Source: Glandiceps talaboti (Eukaryota; Hemichordata; Enteropneusta; Spengelidae). Taken from it: a stretch of DNA of 64,000 nt. Shown here one piece after another: positions 55,626-63,725 of this stretch. The translations under genes and the position numbers were made by a program. The DNA lies in NCBI RefSeq assembly GCF_964340395.1, contig NC_135554.1, positions 15,866,592 to 15,930,591 on the forward strand, in the 5' to 3' direction. The notes under the pieces are model-generated. The model worked only from the letters and a program-made list of their open reading frames with translations. It ran no database searches and was not told the DNA's origin. Numbering within the stretch: position 1 is the stretch's first letter; every line of letters starts with the position of its first letter.

Positions 55626-58600
55626 TACATACATACATACATACATACATACATACATACATACATACACATATACATACATACATACATACATACATAC
55701 ATACATACATACATACATACATACATACACATACACATACACAAAGCAGTCAGTAATTACCATGTATACTATTTATTGTTGACTAAGAAAGATAGAGGGA
55801 GAAAGTTTAGATGAGAATAAAAAATATAAAGAATGATAGGTTAGCTGTAAGTAGTACCATGGGTACTCTGTAGACTGAGTAGACAGTCTGTAAAGTAGAC
55901 AGTAACATGAATGGTTGTCATCTTTATTGTCCCTTTATGTACATCCATGGTGTGTATTTACACTGTTAAAGTGTAAGTAATGGGTGTCAAACACTCCATC
56001 AACAATGTTAACAGTCTACTCTGTTTAATAGGAAACAGTCTTTCTCCTACAAGGGAAGTCAATGACCCCATTCCAAGGTTATTAACTGATTGACCTGGCT
56101 GGCTGTAGTCAAAGGATAGATAGTAGTAAGTGATAGACCTGACTACAGCTTACAGGATAGATAGTGGTATCATTCTGAGTACAGATTAAATTGTGAGGTT
56201 TAGATATTTTCCAAGGACCGTATTTGCTAGAGTCTAGCTATCCACAGGTGCTCTGTGTATCACTCTGATGACATCAGTTGGTAGGTGATTTGATATATCA
56301 TGTCGTGTTATAATAAGCTTTTCCAATTCTGAGAAAAGTGATTGGAAAATCCGTTTCCTATATGCAGTGTTGTCTGGCATTTGTAACTGTCTCTAAACAT
56401 ATTATCAATTGACTGTCAATAAACTATGTTAACATAATCTGACAGTTTTGACTGTCTCTGGTCTCCACCACAAATCGGCAACAACCCGTCAACAAATGAT
56501 GCAGCATTGTCCAACTTTTGACTGAAACTCCAGCAGAAATCATAAACTGACTGTCAACAAGCGATGCAATGTTTTGCAACTTTTGACTGTCTCTATACTG
56601 CAATACAAATCATGAAGTCATCAAGTGATGCAATGTTTTGCAACTTTGACTGTCTGTGTATTGCAGTATAAATTATCAACTAACTGTCAAGAATGAGGTA
56701 ATGTTATCAGACTTTTGACTGTCTGTAGACTTCACCAATCATTTTGTCAGCCCCATAGAGAGACTCACTAATAGGATGTCGAGAGTAGTTCCCTTAAGCT
56801 GTAGCAGTGTTAGGGTATATGTCTGACAAACTAATGGTCAGTTGATTAGTATCCCCAGCGTAGTAGTATGAGATCATGATCTGCCATAGACTTGCCATTA
56901 GGACTTTCAAATTATTACCATGTCTTCCAAAGGTTCAGAAAATTGTTGATCTGAGCATACCTTACATGATGAATACAACCCACACCCTCAAATTAAAGTG
57001 TTCTCTGTATGTACCACAATCATTTATAGCATCCATATCAAGTGTAAAAGTATACTGTTTCATTTTCTAATTGACCACATTACAAAGGCCACATGCTAGA
57101 CTTGTCAATAAACCAATTGAAACAGTATACTTTTACACTTGATATGACGAATGCTATAAATGAGTGTATCACATAGACAAAGTGCTTAACAATGAGTAAT
57201 ACTGAAGTACTTCAGTATTACTTGTTTTATATAGCTTCTGTCAGTTCCGATAATTTCTTGGAACCAAGACAAACTTTTTGCAAGCACATTTTTTCTCATT
57301 TTTATATTCTTACAAATACCCCGTACGACGTTTAAACTCACCAAAACTGAAAAAAAAAAGTTTTGAAAAATGCTACATCATAAAAACTCAATGGACACCT
57401 AGGTAGCTTCGATGTTCCAAGTTGTCTACCAATTAATGTTGGCAATAATAATGGGATTAACTGTTACAAAAAAATGTATATAGGATGCTGATACCAACAG
57501 GAACTGAAATGTGAACCCCTAACCTACTGAAAATGTGTAACTACTGTATAATTGGAACACTAAAATTGCAGTTTACAAAAATATCCTGAAAAAAGTCTTT
57601 GTATACAAGATGCTGCAAAGAATAAAATCTGTGTAGCCACTGCCAAGCCATATTGTTACATTTGTGTAATACATGAGTATGTCATGTCTGTACAGTTGTG
57701 ATGGTAGCACTCGTCTGCCTACAAGGTGAGTTGAAGTCACAGATATTGCACCGTGGACAGACTCATTGTGAGATGGCTAGAAACTTGTCGTGTTCCTTTA
57801 ACTTAGTCATAAAGAAGAGATGTATTGTTGTCAAAGAAGTAAGAAATCACATTGAAAATGGAAATATAAATTGAAATGTATAGGGCATTGTCATAGAATC
57901 ACACGCTGATAATGTTACCATCGGAAACGTAATGCAAAGAGGCTGTGTTAGATTTGGTATAGTGGTATAGGGAGAAAAGTTACGTGATTTAGACACGCAG
58001 CTATTATTTATTGCTGTAACAAGTCATCACAGTGTATGGAATATTACAGTTACCAGTTATACTTGAAGGTTTTCAAACTAATCAAAACTTATATGGCTTC
58101 TGACTACTGGTTCCTAATCAAAGCCATATATTAGTATATTGGAGAAATCTTAAATTTGAGTGGATTGCTTTGGTCATGATTCTACGATATAGTCACATTT
58201 GTTTTGTCTCTGAAAGTATCGCATAAAGATTTATACCATGACTGTGAACTTGAAGTTGATGGTTTTAGTTCTCTGTTTGGAGTTGGAGTGTACAAAACAG
58301 ATGTACTTACTGTAACATACATATTTGGTGTGGTTCGTTATTCTAGCACAGAAATCTATGATACCCCTATCAATAGACAAGTTGACAAAACCTTCATTCC
58401 AGCTGAGGATTATTTTTAGTATACATCCAGAAGTATAATTTATAGTAAATCTGGAAAAATACTGATAATGTGGAATGATGTGACTCAATTCTATTTTGAG
58501 TATCCCGTAATAGTGAAGTAGACACAAGTTGTTATCGTGACAGAAAAAACCTGGGTATGGAAAACCCATATTTTGTGCTTGAACATGTTCAACCTGGCTT

Positions 58601-61600
58601 GTGTGTGGAATATAAGTAAATGTAATACACATGGGTCTATAGTAAACTAGGTGTAAATGTGTTTGTCTGTGGTTTTGATATCTACAGGGTATGTTTATAT
58701 ATTAATAGTATTAAATAAAAGCCTTATCATATTTCTGTATGCACATACAATTGGTATCATTATATTTAGTTTGTGTCAAATACAGCAGTCTCACATCATC
58801 GTTTATATTTCTCTTCTAAATGATATTTGTGTAATATAACTCTGTCTTGGTCACACACATCGCTTGATGTACACAAGATGTCTAATGTACATGTATGAGA
58901 GTGGAAGTGTTTGTTGTTTTTATACTTACATTATGACTTCATGGTTTATTTTGGTTTCTGTAAATGTATATGGTGTATATACCTAAGCTGTCACTTAGAT
59001 GTTTATATTTAAGTTTGAAAAGATGTCTTAAATGTAAGTGATCTCATCACTTTCCGGTGAAGGAAATAGAACACATTTCAATAAAAGCGACTTTCCTATG
59101 ATGGTCTGGTAAAATAAACACACTTTATATGTCTATTGCCATTTTTGTGATATTGTTGAAATGTGCATATTATCATCAGAAAACTTATGGGTTTTATCTT
59201 AAATGTGACATTATTGATATGAATAGGGAACTTGCAAACCCACCATGTTGAATGTTGTATCGTGGGAAATGTGATAATAAATACTAATCAATTAGTATTG
59301 GAAACAGTATTGCTACATTGTTTATAACCACCAATAATCAATTCATAATCACCCTGACCATTGTGGGAGGTTTATTTCATTGGTAGCTCCAGATAAGTTA
59401 TAACGATAACCACAGATAATCCCATAGTCCTTTGTGCCTGAGCATGCTCAGTCTGGATTGCAAGTTCTTTATTAGTGTACACATGGTCCATTGATGTAAA
59501 ATTGTTGTAATAATCAAAAAGTCTGTTTTTGTATCTTGCAGGTCATCCGAATATGGGTGGACCAATGAATAGAATGAACCCTCCAAGGGGGATGCCCATG
59601 CAGCCGGTAGGTTTCAGATCATTTACAGTATACCAATCCTCAGCATTTGTAGACCAACATTCAATATCGTTCAACATTTACAGACTAGGATTCATCTGCA
59701 ATTCTATCACATTCTGAGGTGATACATAAACAAGACAAAAATAGATGATAAACGAGGCATTCGAAGAGTTGATATTCTACAAAAAAAAAAACACGTGTAC
59801 AAATATAGTTCATATTTTCAAAGAATTTATTACTAGATGGGACAGTTAAGTAAACCTTTTACCTGCCACTCAAAATTTTGTAACTTCAAATGTCAACTTT
59901 TAGTAATTTGTTGATGTAATGAGAATTAGTTATCTGGTATTCTCCTGAAAGCATAAACTATACAGATTGAATGTTGTAAAGTTGACAATGTGATTTACTT
60001 GTAGAATTATGGTGGAGGAATGAGGCCGCCACACAACAGTACAATGGGACCAGGAATGGGAATGTCGATGTAAGTTATCAAATTATTTCACATTGTAAAT
60101 ACTCCTGATTAAAAATATTGGGTGTATGAGTACTCGTCCCTGAAACCCTGAAACAGGAAGTGTGAATTTATAGTTCTGTCTGCATTTTTTTGTAAGTTCT
60201 ATTATTCAGAATAGCATTGGCACTTTTACTTCATTACATGATACATTCGTTTTGCATGTTGAAACTCCATTACAATTGTTAGTATCTAAATGATGGTGAT
60301 TTTAGTGATAAGAGATAAGAATTACAACATACAACAACTGAACTATACATGTACAATGTAATTCTCTACAGTGTCAGCAAAGCCTAGCATACTTGAGTGT
60401 AATGTTTTGATTACAATGGCTGATTCATAGTAATCTAAAACCAAGATTAAAGTACATGCTATCTTGGTAGAAACATTGTAAAAGCTCATCACCTCAAGTG
60501 AAAGTTCATTTCATTTTGCTAAAATTGATAATTCAAGGTATATGGTTACTAAAACAGACTATATCAAGATTTGGAAGGATTTAAGGGAAACTAACTTTGC
60601 TCTAGAATTCTATGAAATTTATTAACACTCTGGTATATGATTCAAATTCAGTCCAAACAATTTGAAAAAAAAACACACTGAGGTCCAAACTAGTCAATGA
60701 TTTAAGCCATGATTTTATGTACTTATTCATCACTAACATTACTGTAACCCTTTCAACCCTGTACACTGCTACAAAGCAAACATTTTGAACCACGGGAATA
60801 AAAAAACGTGTTTATCTGCAAGCTATTTTTACATCATAGATATACTTTGACAAAATACCACCTAAGGGTGCTCGTAGGTTGTTCCTAGAGACCTGTCTGA
60901 GGTGGAAGACCTGAAGGGTACAAAGTTCTCTCCAAATGGAAGGAGGTTTATTGAAAATGTTGTACTCTGTTCATTAACAATGCTCTTGTCAATTTGCTGC
61001 AGGCCAGGGGCAGGTGGAAGGCCATGGCAAACAAACACGTCAACAGTAAGTACACATTGTGATGAATTCAATGAAAGTCCCTAGAAAAAAAAAACTTAGC
61101 CACAGGTGAAAAAACAGTGAAACATTCAACTGAACAAATTTCTGTCAGTCAAACAGGTAGACACTTACACTGAAGAAATTGAAGTGGGAAAAAATAAACG
61201 CAATTTGATGCTTGAAAATGAAATAAAAGAATAGTATTGCAAAGTAGATTACATCACAGATTTAAACATAATTAAATTGTGAGCGAGAAAAAAATATTTA
61301 TTTATTATTTTCTTCATATAGCACGTTGCCCAGGCAATAGTTTACAGCTGTTTTTTTTTTATATTTTCTTGTCTTTAAATATTTTGTTAGTGCAGTGATA
61401 TATTCAAATTACCTCACTTTAAGAACTTATTAACCACAGCAGATTTATGGACGTTTGTGTCCCCTACAATGAAATTAGGAGATGTCGTCAAATAATCGTA
61501 TTGTTTGCTAACTGGGATACTTGTACTATTAAAACTATGTCGTGACACCTGTTGGTGTACCAGTAAGTTTTCTGGATATATGGTGGTCAGCTGTCTCATA

Positions 61601-63725
61601 CCCAAGTCTTTATCTTTCCAGTAAAGTCAAATAGTCAGTCCAATAATTTTGTCAATCCTGAACTTCAGGACATATGCAGAACATGGTTAGCTCAGTGTGG
61701 ACGATAAATTTCAGGCCTATGCTAGGGAGTCCTTCAACTCATATGCTAACTCCCTAGCATTCTTACGAATGTGTATATATACTGTACACCAAAATGCACT
61801 GTTCTATTTCATTCTTACCTTCATGGTAAATCTTTGTTATTCAACCTAACAAGCCAGTCTAATCTGATAAGAGATAATATCATACCTTCTAACATGATAA
61901 TTTTTGTGTTACTGACTGTCTCTAGTCGTATGTCCAGACTTTCCAACTTTATTGTTGTAGAAATGTGGTAGGTTCATTCTTGAAAAATAACTCATAACCA
62001 TACAAGGATTTTAGGAATTCAATAGTCTTATATAAAGTAACAGTAAGTTGTAGCAGACGACAAGTTTAAACGTAAACTAATAATTTAAATGCATGGGATG
62101 AAAATTTGTGTAAATTTGTGTGATATTGTAAAGCAAATCAGAATAAAAAGAGGTTAAATTAAATTTTAAAAATTGATACTGCATAAAAGTGAAATGTCCT
62201 GAAACTGTTTATTTCATTTTAACTCTCAAAAATTTTAGTGAAAATAGACTTTTCAGTTTGGCTACACTACATATCATTCTTATTGATTTTTTGACAAGTG
62301 TACATTACTTATATATTTATGTAAGTTAATGTATTAATTCTCATTTAGTACATCTTTAATTGATTATGTATAGTACTCAGAAATTATTATTTTTGATTAT
62401 GATGTATGGTTTATTTATATTGTGCCTAGCAGCCTACTGACTGAATTGCGCCGATATTACAGTTGCAGATCATTTTAAAAAAGGGAAATCACAAACTTAC
62501 AAATGGCGACAACAACATAAAAAAGTGTACAATAAAAGAACTAGTGCAACACCAAAAGACAACAGTTTAAATGCTTTTATAGAAAGATGTTGTCGTAAGC
62601 TTAAAAGCAATTCAAACCTATTTATACATTGCTGTGATCCTCATTCCATAATTTGATCATGTATATAATTGCACTTTACCAGTTCAAGTGAGTCCATTTC
62701 AAGTTGCTGCTTGCACAGAAACTGTTCTTTCAGGAAAAGCGCAATTTTACAATAAATCAAAATTATACATACGAGACCTACGCATGTAGATTCTTTCATT
62801 CAGATTTATATTTTGCCACAAAAAAATTGTTTCAGCTAAATACCAACTATTAAAAATAAGTTGATAGTAAAAAATGTAGACGTTCATAATATCTGAAAAC
62901 TTTATAATTCCCAGAACGATTCAGTTTTTAATCATAGTAGGGATCATCAGCTGCGCTAGCTGCACTGGGAACTTTTCAAAAACATTTTGTTAGATATAAT
63001 AATGACTAAATTGTAATATCCTATGCCTTTCACAGTATTGAATCACTTCTGGGTAAATATATTTATCTAATAATAAACTTTATTCGTCCAAATAAATTCG
63101 GTAATTTGTTGAATGGTTGCCACAACAGTAGCGCCCTAGTGTTGAAAAAGCAGGAGAAAACCGGAGTACGCGGGGAAAACCTGTGTTGTTCGGCAGGGTC
63201 AAACTAAGCATAACCCTTCTTACATGCAGACCTGGTTAAATTTTTTAATCAAACCCTGCCAACACCTTGCAGGTTCGAACCCAGACTGCAGAGGTAAGAG
63301 GCATACGAGCTAACCGCTCGGCCACCGACAACCCCCCACGTAGTATAATGCAATATATCCAATCAAACTGATCTTTGGGTCCAAAGAAATCACCCCCCAC
63401 CCCATCACATTTTCAACATATTACTACACTTCTTATAGATAAAATAGACCTCTAAATTACATGTACAATGTCTCAATATTGGTATGTTAACAATTTGCAA
63501 TAATCAAATAAAATAAAAAACAACACAATACCCCAGTTACACCTAGTGCAGTTTTAGCCTTCTTGAAATGCAATAAATTAACTAAATATAAAATATGAAG
63601 AATCATAGAAAGTATTATTATGTTCTTTCAAAATCTGTGACATAGCTTGATTGTATTGTCTTTGTCGTTATTTTCACTAACAGATGAATTATTCACAGTC
63701 GTCACCAGGGAATTTTGGACCAGGG
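14985..63725 (+). CDS. SSBP2/3/4: SSBP2/3/4 (Ssdp) orthologue, spliced, nine internal exons, partial at both ends
   Basis: Seen: nine exons (listed separately below) total 540 nt and join without a frame break into 180 codons; every intron is GT-AG. Intron phases are 0 throughout, except phase 1 after the fifth exon and phase 2 after the seventh. The peptide is Pro/Gly/Met/Asn-rich and carries the family's landmark strings in order: APSPVLG, PPGFFQ, PFMSPRY, GGVPGSQPLLP, MDPTRQQG, HPNMGGP, NPPRGM, GRPW. Known: SSBP2/3/4 and fly Ssdp are nuclear proteins that bind LDB1/Chip through an N-terminal LUFS (LisH) domain, stabilise it, and act in LIM-homeodomain and Wnt enhanceosome complexes; the Pro-rich middle is linked to transactivation. 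The N-terminal LUFS exons and the C-terminal exons are not in the window. Invertebrates usually have one gene for the three vertebrate paralogues, so a single paralogue name is not assigned. Confidence 0.96.
16782..16862. repeat. Two-copy direct repeat of about 41 bp
   Basis: ACCTGAGAGA-AACAAACTCATGAT..AGATAGGGGGAT is followed by ACCTGAGAGACAAATTCATGATAA..AGATAAGGAGAT. Confidence 0.65.
20391..20441. repeat. Pyrimidine-rich stretch ending in poly-C
   Basis: CT-rich sequence ending in a 12-bp C run at 20429-20440. Confidence 0.9.
21716..21830. repeat. Diverged repeats with GAGACTGGTCTC palindromes
   Basis: GAGACTGGTCTCGGATAG and GAGACCAGTCTCAGATAG are separated by a partial unit GAGACTGGC; ATTTTGC/ATTTTGT blocks follow each. 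The 12-bp motif is itself a near-palindrome. Confidence 0.65.
21841..21960. repeat. 40-bp tandem repeat, three copies
   Basis: Units 21841-21880, 21881-21920 and 21921-21960 each run from ACCCTTAC to AAGGCA(G/A)AA with only a few substitutions, so the duplication is recent. Confidence 0.92.
23671..23694. repeat. Poly-A run (24 bp)
   Basis: Homopolymer within intron A-B. No AATAAA and no gene-like sequence precede it. Confidence 0.95.
25529..25592. repeat. Dispersed repeat, copy 1
   Basis: The first 27 bp, tagtatggtgcaatatatcc onward, match 63341-63367 with two mismatches. A GGTCCA...AAA block follows in both. In this copy the two blocks are separated by a T run of about 14. Confidence 0.6.
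26035..26109 (+). CDS. SSBP2/3/4: SSBP exon B (75 nt, phase 0-0), Pro/Gln/His-rich
   Basis: The exon has 25 codons, QPQVSQPSPHPQ through NNPMMPQNQ. Its acceptor is ccatag and its donor gtgagt. It corresponds to the vertebrate segment containing SQPSPHAQPPPH and MMGPHSQ. As a phase 0-0 exon it can be skipped without a frameshift, and the matching vertebrate segment is known to vary between isoforms. Confidence 0.94.
26438..26473 (+). CDS. SSBP2/3/4: SSBP microexon C (36 nt, phase 0-0)
   Basis: The exon has twelve codons reading LPPHSQMMDNNQ, between a clean ttttcag acceptor and a weaker gttagt donor. PHSQ matches the end of the vertebrate MMGPHSQ block, but the 36-nt unit also repeats an MM..NQ pattern already present at the end of exon B, so the protein is longer here than in vertebrates. 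It sits only 328 bp after exon B. The call rests on splice sites, retained frame and partial similarity; it could be a cassette exon. Confidence 0.8.
26825..26849. repeat. (TGTC)n microsatellite
   Basis: About six TGTC units in intron C-D. Confidence 0.95.
27643..27667. repeat. (GAT)n microsatellite
   Basis: About eight GAT units, roughly 40 bp from the AT-rich tail of the SINE relative. Confidence 0.95.
27704..27905 (-). mobile_element. SINE copy lacking the tRNA head
   Basis: This copy shares with 63069-63230 an ordered series of blocks: an (aat)n tail, CCAAA..TAAATTCGG, CTAGTGTTGAA, CAGGAG.AAACCGGAGTAC, GGGGAAAACCTG, GTTGTTCGG.AGGGTC and CACCCTTCTTACAT. It stops where the tRNA-like head begins in the other copy, consistent with 5' truncation. 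Confidence 0.75.
29265..29287 (+). promoter_or_regulatory. G-quadruplex motif with single-T loops
   Basis: The motif has four G runs of 5, 7, 4 and 4 separated by single T residues, right after a (GT)n run at 29253-29264. It is on the sense strand, so it would be present in the pre-mRNA 325 bp upstream of exon D. Short-loop motifs like this fold very stably in general. Confidence 0.7.
29612..29671 (+). CDS. SSBP2/3/4: SSBP exon D (60 nt, phase 0-0), PFMSPRY block
   Basis: The exon has twenty codons, beginning PFMSPRYPGGPRP and ending MPNQQ. This is one of the most conserved blocks of the family. The acceptor follows a T-rich tract ending in gtag and the donor is gtaagg. Length and both boundaries match what I recall of the vertebrate exon structure. 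Confidence 0.96.
29672..32245 (+). other. SSBP2/3/4: SSBP intron D-E (2.6 kb)
   Basis: The intron is bounded by gtaagg and ttttcag. It is AT-rich, with a 19-bp T run at 30365-30383 and a weak CTCF-core-like string near 32008. Nothing else was recognised. Confidence 0.85.
32246..32312 (+). CDS. SSBP2/3/4: SSBP exon E (67 nt, phase 0-1), GGVPGSQPLLP block
   Basis: The exon has 22 codons plus one base. It encodes PPGGVPGSQPLLPNTMD and then PTRQQ, followed by the first G of a split glycine codon. Acceptor ttttcag; donor gtcagt. The split codon G|GT is completed 27.2 kb downstream at 59542, which proves no coding exon is required between them. Confidence 0.96.
32423..32640. mobile_element. Fold-back MITE with 9-bp target-site duplication (Mutator-like)
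   Basis: This 218-bp element is almost entirely inverted repeat: left arm 32423-32525, 9-bp loop 32526-32534, right arm 32535-32640. The arms differ by one substitution and one 3-bp indel close to the loop. Both ends read CAATCTGATTAAAATCC inward. It is flanked by identical 9-bp direct repeats gtcatgtga at 32414-32422 and 32641-32649. Long terminal inverted repeats with a 9-bp duplication fit Mutator-like (MULE) elements; the family name is inferred. No open frame is present. The near-identity of the arms points to recent insertion or strong arm homogenisation. Confidence 0.88.
32919..32950. repeat. (GTT)n microsatellite
   Basis: About ten GTT units near the start of the giant intron. Confidence 0.95.
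33590..33608 (-). promoter_or_regulatory. CTCF-like binding site
   Basis: The minus strand reads tggccactagagggcgcta. This agrees at all 19 positions with the degenerate bilaterian CTCF consensus YGRCCASYAGRKGGCRSYR as I recall it. Only the core AGAGGGCGCTA recurs near 32008 and a weaker core near 28165. It lies 1.3 kb inside the 27-kb intron. Occupancy cannot be told from sequence, and a repeat origin is possible. Confidence 0.55.
34331..34385. mobile_element. TTAA-bounded mini-palindrome, piggyBac-type end pair
   Basis: The 55-bp unit runs from TTAACTCTTTGTAATTGCAC to CAGGCTTTAAAGGGTTTAA around the perfect 16-bp palindrome accctatatatagggt (34349-34364). The two halves are imperfect reverse complements. 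It may be a fused or solo pair of MITE ends. The family assignment is inference from TTAA and the CCCTTT-like terminus. Confidence 0.4.
34598..35130. repeat. Weak, highly diverged tandem repetition
   Basis: Similar strings around CTGATC..TTTGATAAAAAGGAC, CTGATCTGATAGCTTTAGTGAAAAGGAC and CTGAACTGATCG..CTTGATAAATGAC recur at about 34598, 34772 and 35075, each preceded by a CAA(A)TA/ACAAGTA-like string. Confidence 0.35.
36440..37230. repeat. Minisatellite array with 247-bp higher-order period
   Basis: The basic unit is 24-27 bp, AATAACCTAGATAATGTCTC plus CAGTG, repeated many times from 36661. It is interrupted by a longer module containing TGGTAAACCAAGGATATTGTG and GATAGTAACTCACAGTGAA. The copies at about 36860-36967 and 37107-37214 lie 247 bp apart and differ at about four of 108 positions. 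More diverged copies of the module appear at about 36460-36650. Some units have lost CA (CAGTG against CACAGTG), giving length variation. Confidence 0.92.
39187..39445. repeat. Minisatellite, ~60-68 bp x 4
   Basis: TATTGCAAAAC-type strings recur at about 39222, 39282, 39350 and 39417. Each is preceded by ACCA..CACAA and followed by a CCTAAAC..TAGATTAT block. Confidence 0.85.
50965..50982. repeat. Poly-C run
   Basis: Thirteen C residues, then ACCCC. Confidence 0.95.
51366..51399. repeat. G-rich run
   Basis: GGGGAGGGTGAAGGGGGGAGG leads into a G run of about 14 and ends GGAA. It could form a G-quadruplex on the + strand. Confidence 0.9.
51590..51790. repeat. CATC/CCCCACC minisatellite, ~40-45 bp units
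   Basis: Units combine (CAT)nC, a CCCCACCCCACCACAA block and either GCACATCAGCC or TACATTATCTTGT. About four to five diverged copies alternate between the two unit types. Almost no G on the + strand. Confidence 0.8.
53427..53438. repeat. Poly-G run (12)
   Basis: Homopolymer of 12 G after GGAGGA. Confidence 0.95.
53505..53528. repeat. Poly-G run (20)
   Basis: GGGA followed by 20 G. Runs of this length are prone to sequencing and assembly length error. Confidence 0.95.
53929..53946. repeat. (CT)n run with following AGAGAG
   Basis: Nine CT units, then GTAGAGAGAAAG, giving a small potential hairpin. Confidence 0.9.
54474..54524. repeat. (TGTC)n microsatellite
   Basis: About ten TGTC units after a TGTCTC variant. 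Confidence 0.95.
55027..55743. repeat. Compound microsatellite, ~0.7 kb
   Basis: Tracts in order: CATC, TACA, self-complementary ACGT (55105-55127), CACA, TACA, (GACA)n (about 55268-55317), a non-repeat spacer (about 55318-55480), a second ACGT tract (55496-55539), TACA, (CA)n, TACA, CATA. Because almost all units avoid stop codons, every frame is open; the frames of up to 260 codons are artefacts. Confidence 0.97.
56395..56745. repeat. Minisatellite, ~65-70 bp x 5, diverged
   Basis: TTTTGACTG recurs at about 56446, 56515, 56580, 56643 and 56714. Between them are AACTGACTGTCAACAA, GATGCAATGTTTTGCAACTT and TACTGCAATA..AATCAT blocks. The two central units are the most alike. Confidence 0.85.
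57001..57183. repeat. Large imperfect inverted repeat, fold-back candidate
   Basis: Inner arms 57035-57062 and 57118-57145 are a perfect 28-bp inverted repeat. A further 13-bp perfect pair (57020-57032 with 57151-57163) and weaker outer pairing extend the arms to about 60-65 bp. The central loop is 55 bp (57063-57117). No clear target duplication was seen. It may be a decayed MITE or a transcribed hairpin inside the intron. Confidence 0.7.
57195..57222. repeat. Perfect 28-bp palindrome
   Basis: The sequence agtaatactgaagt is followed immediately by its exact reverse complement, with no spacer. It lies 12 bp right of the larger inverted repeat at 57001-57183. Confidence 0.85.
59542..59606 (+). 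CDS. SSBP2/3/4: SSBP exon F (65 nt, phase 1-0), HPNMGGP block
   Basis: The exon completes the split glycine codon and then encodes 21 residues, HPNMGGPMNRMNPPRGMPMQP. Acceptor tcttgcag; donor gtaggt. The match to the vertebrate HPNMGG..QRMNPPRGM block is near-identical. Vertebrate proteins have a few more Gly/Pro residues before the following NYG. Confidence 0.96.
60005..60069 (+). CDS. SSBP2/3/4: SSBP exon G (65 nt, phase 0-2), NYGGGMRPP block
   Basis: The exon has 21 codons plus two bases: NYGGGMRPPHNSTMGPGMGMS and the AT of a split Met codon. The acceptor is cttgtag and the donor gtaagt. The preceding intron (59607-60004) is only 398 bp. It aligns with the vertebrate NYG.GMRPPPNSLGPAMPG segment. 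Confidence 0.94.
61003..61045 (+). CDS. SSBP2/3/4: SSBP exon H (43 nt, phase 2-0), GRPW block
   Basis: The exon starts with the G that completes ATG, followed by 14 codons, PGAGGRPWQTNTST. Acceptor gctgcag; donor gtaagt. The GRPW motif is a family hallmark. Confidence 0.94.
63069..63338 (-). mobile_element. tRNA-derived SINE (complete-looking)
   Basis: Read on the minus strand, the element starts near 63338 with a tRNA-like head. The A box TGGCCGAGCGG is a full match to the Leu/Ser-type consensus (complement of 63314-63324). The B box GGTTCGAACCT (complement of 63271-63281) is a good match, with spacing suited to a pol III promoter. The body (complement of about 63136-63230) contains a CCGGAGTACGCGGGG core. 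The minus-strand 3' end is AT-rich, with an AATAAAGTTTATTATT-like tail near 63069. No stem-complete tRNA fold is retained, so it is a SINE head and not a functional tRNA gene. Confidence 0.8.
63341..63405. repeat. Dispersed repeat, copy 2, abutting the SINE
   Basis: This copy matches 25529-25592 (25 of the first 27 bp). It begins 2-3 bp after the tRNA head of the SINE, so it may be the sequence into which the SINE inserted. Confidence 0.6.
63684..63725 (+). CDS. SSBP2/3/4: SSBP exon I (42 nt, phase 0-0), YS.SSPG block
   Basis: The exon has fourteen codons, MNYSQSSPGNFGPG, between acceptor ctaacag and donor gtgagt. It matches the vertebrate IPYSSSSPG-YVGPPG segment. The downstream GGGGPPGTPIMPS and C-terminal exons are beyond the window. 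Confidence 0.92.

Larger units (their letters stand above)
32313..59541 (+). other. SSBP2/3/4: SSBP giant intron E-F (27.2 kb)
   Basis: This intron takes up over 40 percent of the window and is bounded by gtcagt and cttgcag. It contains a fold-back MITE, a CTCF-like site, a TTAA mini-palindrome, four minisatellites, poly-G and poly-C runs, a 0.7-kb compound microsatellite and a second inverted repeat. The part at about 40-53 kb is visibly less AT-rich and poorer in simple repeats than the rest, so it is the best place to look for conserved enhancers. Its open frames (112 codons at 41900-42238 minus, 133 codons at 58231-58632 minus) have no recognisable domain and are no longer than chance would give in this much sequence. 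Confidence 0.85.
59607..63683 (+). other. SSBP2/3/4: SSBP introns F-G, G-H and H-I
   Basis: The introns are 59607-60004, 60070-61002 and 61046-63683. The first two show nothing beyond AT-rich sequence. The third carries a minus-strand tRNA-derived SINE at about 63069-63338 and, directly beside it, a copy of a second dispersed repeat (63341-63405). Confidence 0.85.

Noticed and set aside
54942-55782. Long open frames up to 260 codons on both strands (HTYIHTYIHT / VCMYVCMYVC patterns)
   Set aside because: They are translations of TACA, TATG and GACA microsatellites, whose units contain no stop in any frame; all overlapping frames are open at once.
58231-58632. 133-codon minus-strand open frame
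   Set aside because: No domain or homology recognised. Length is still within chance expectation for the window.
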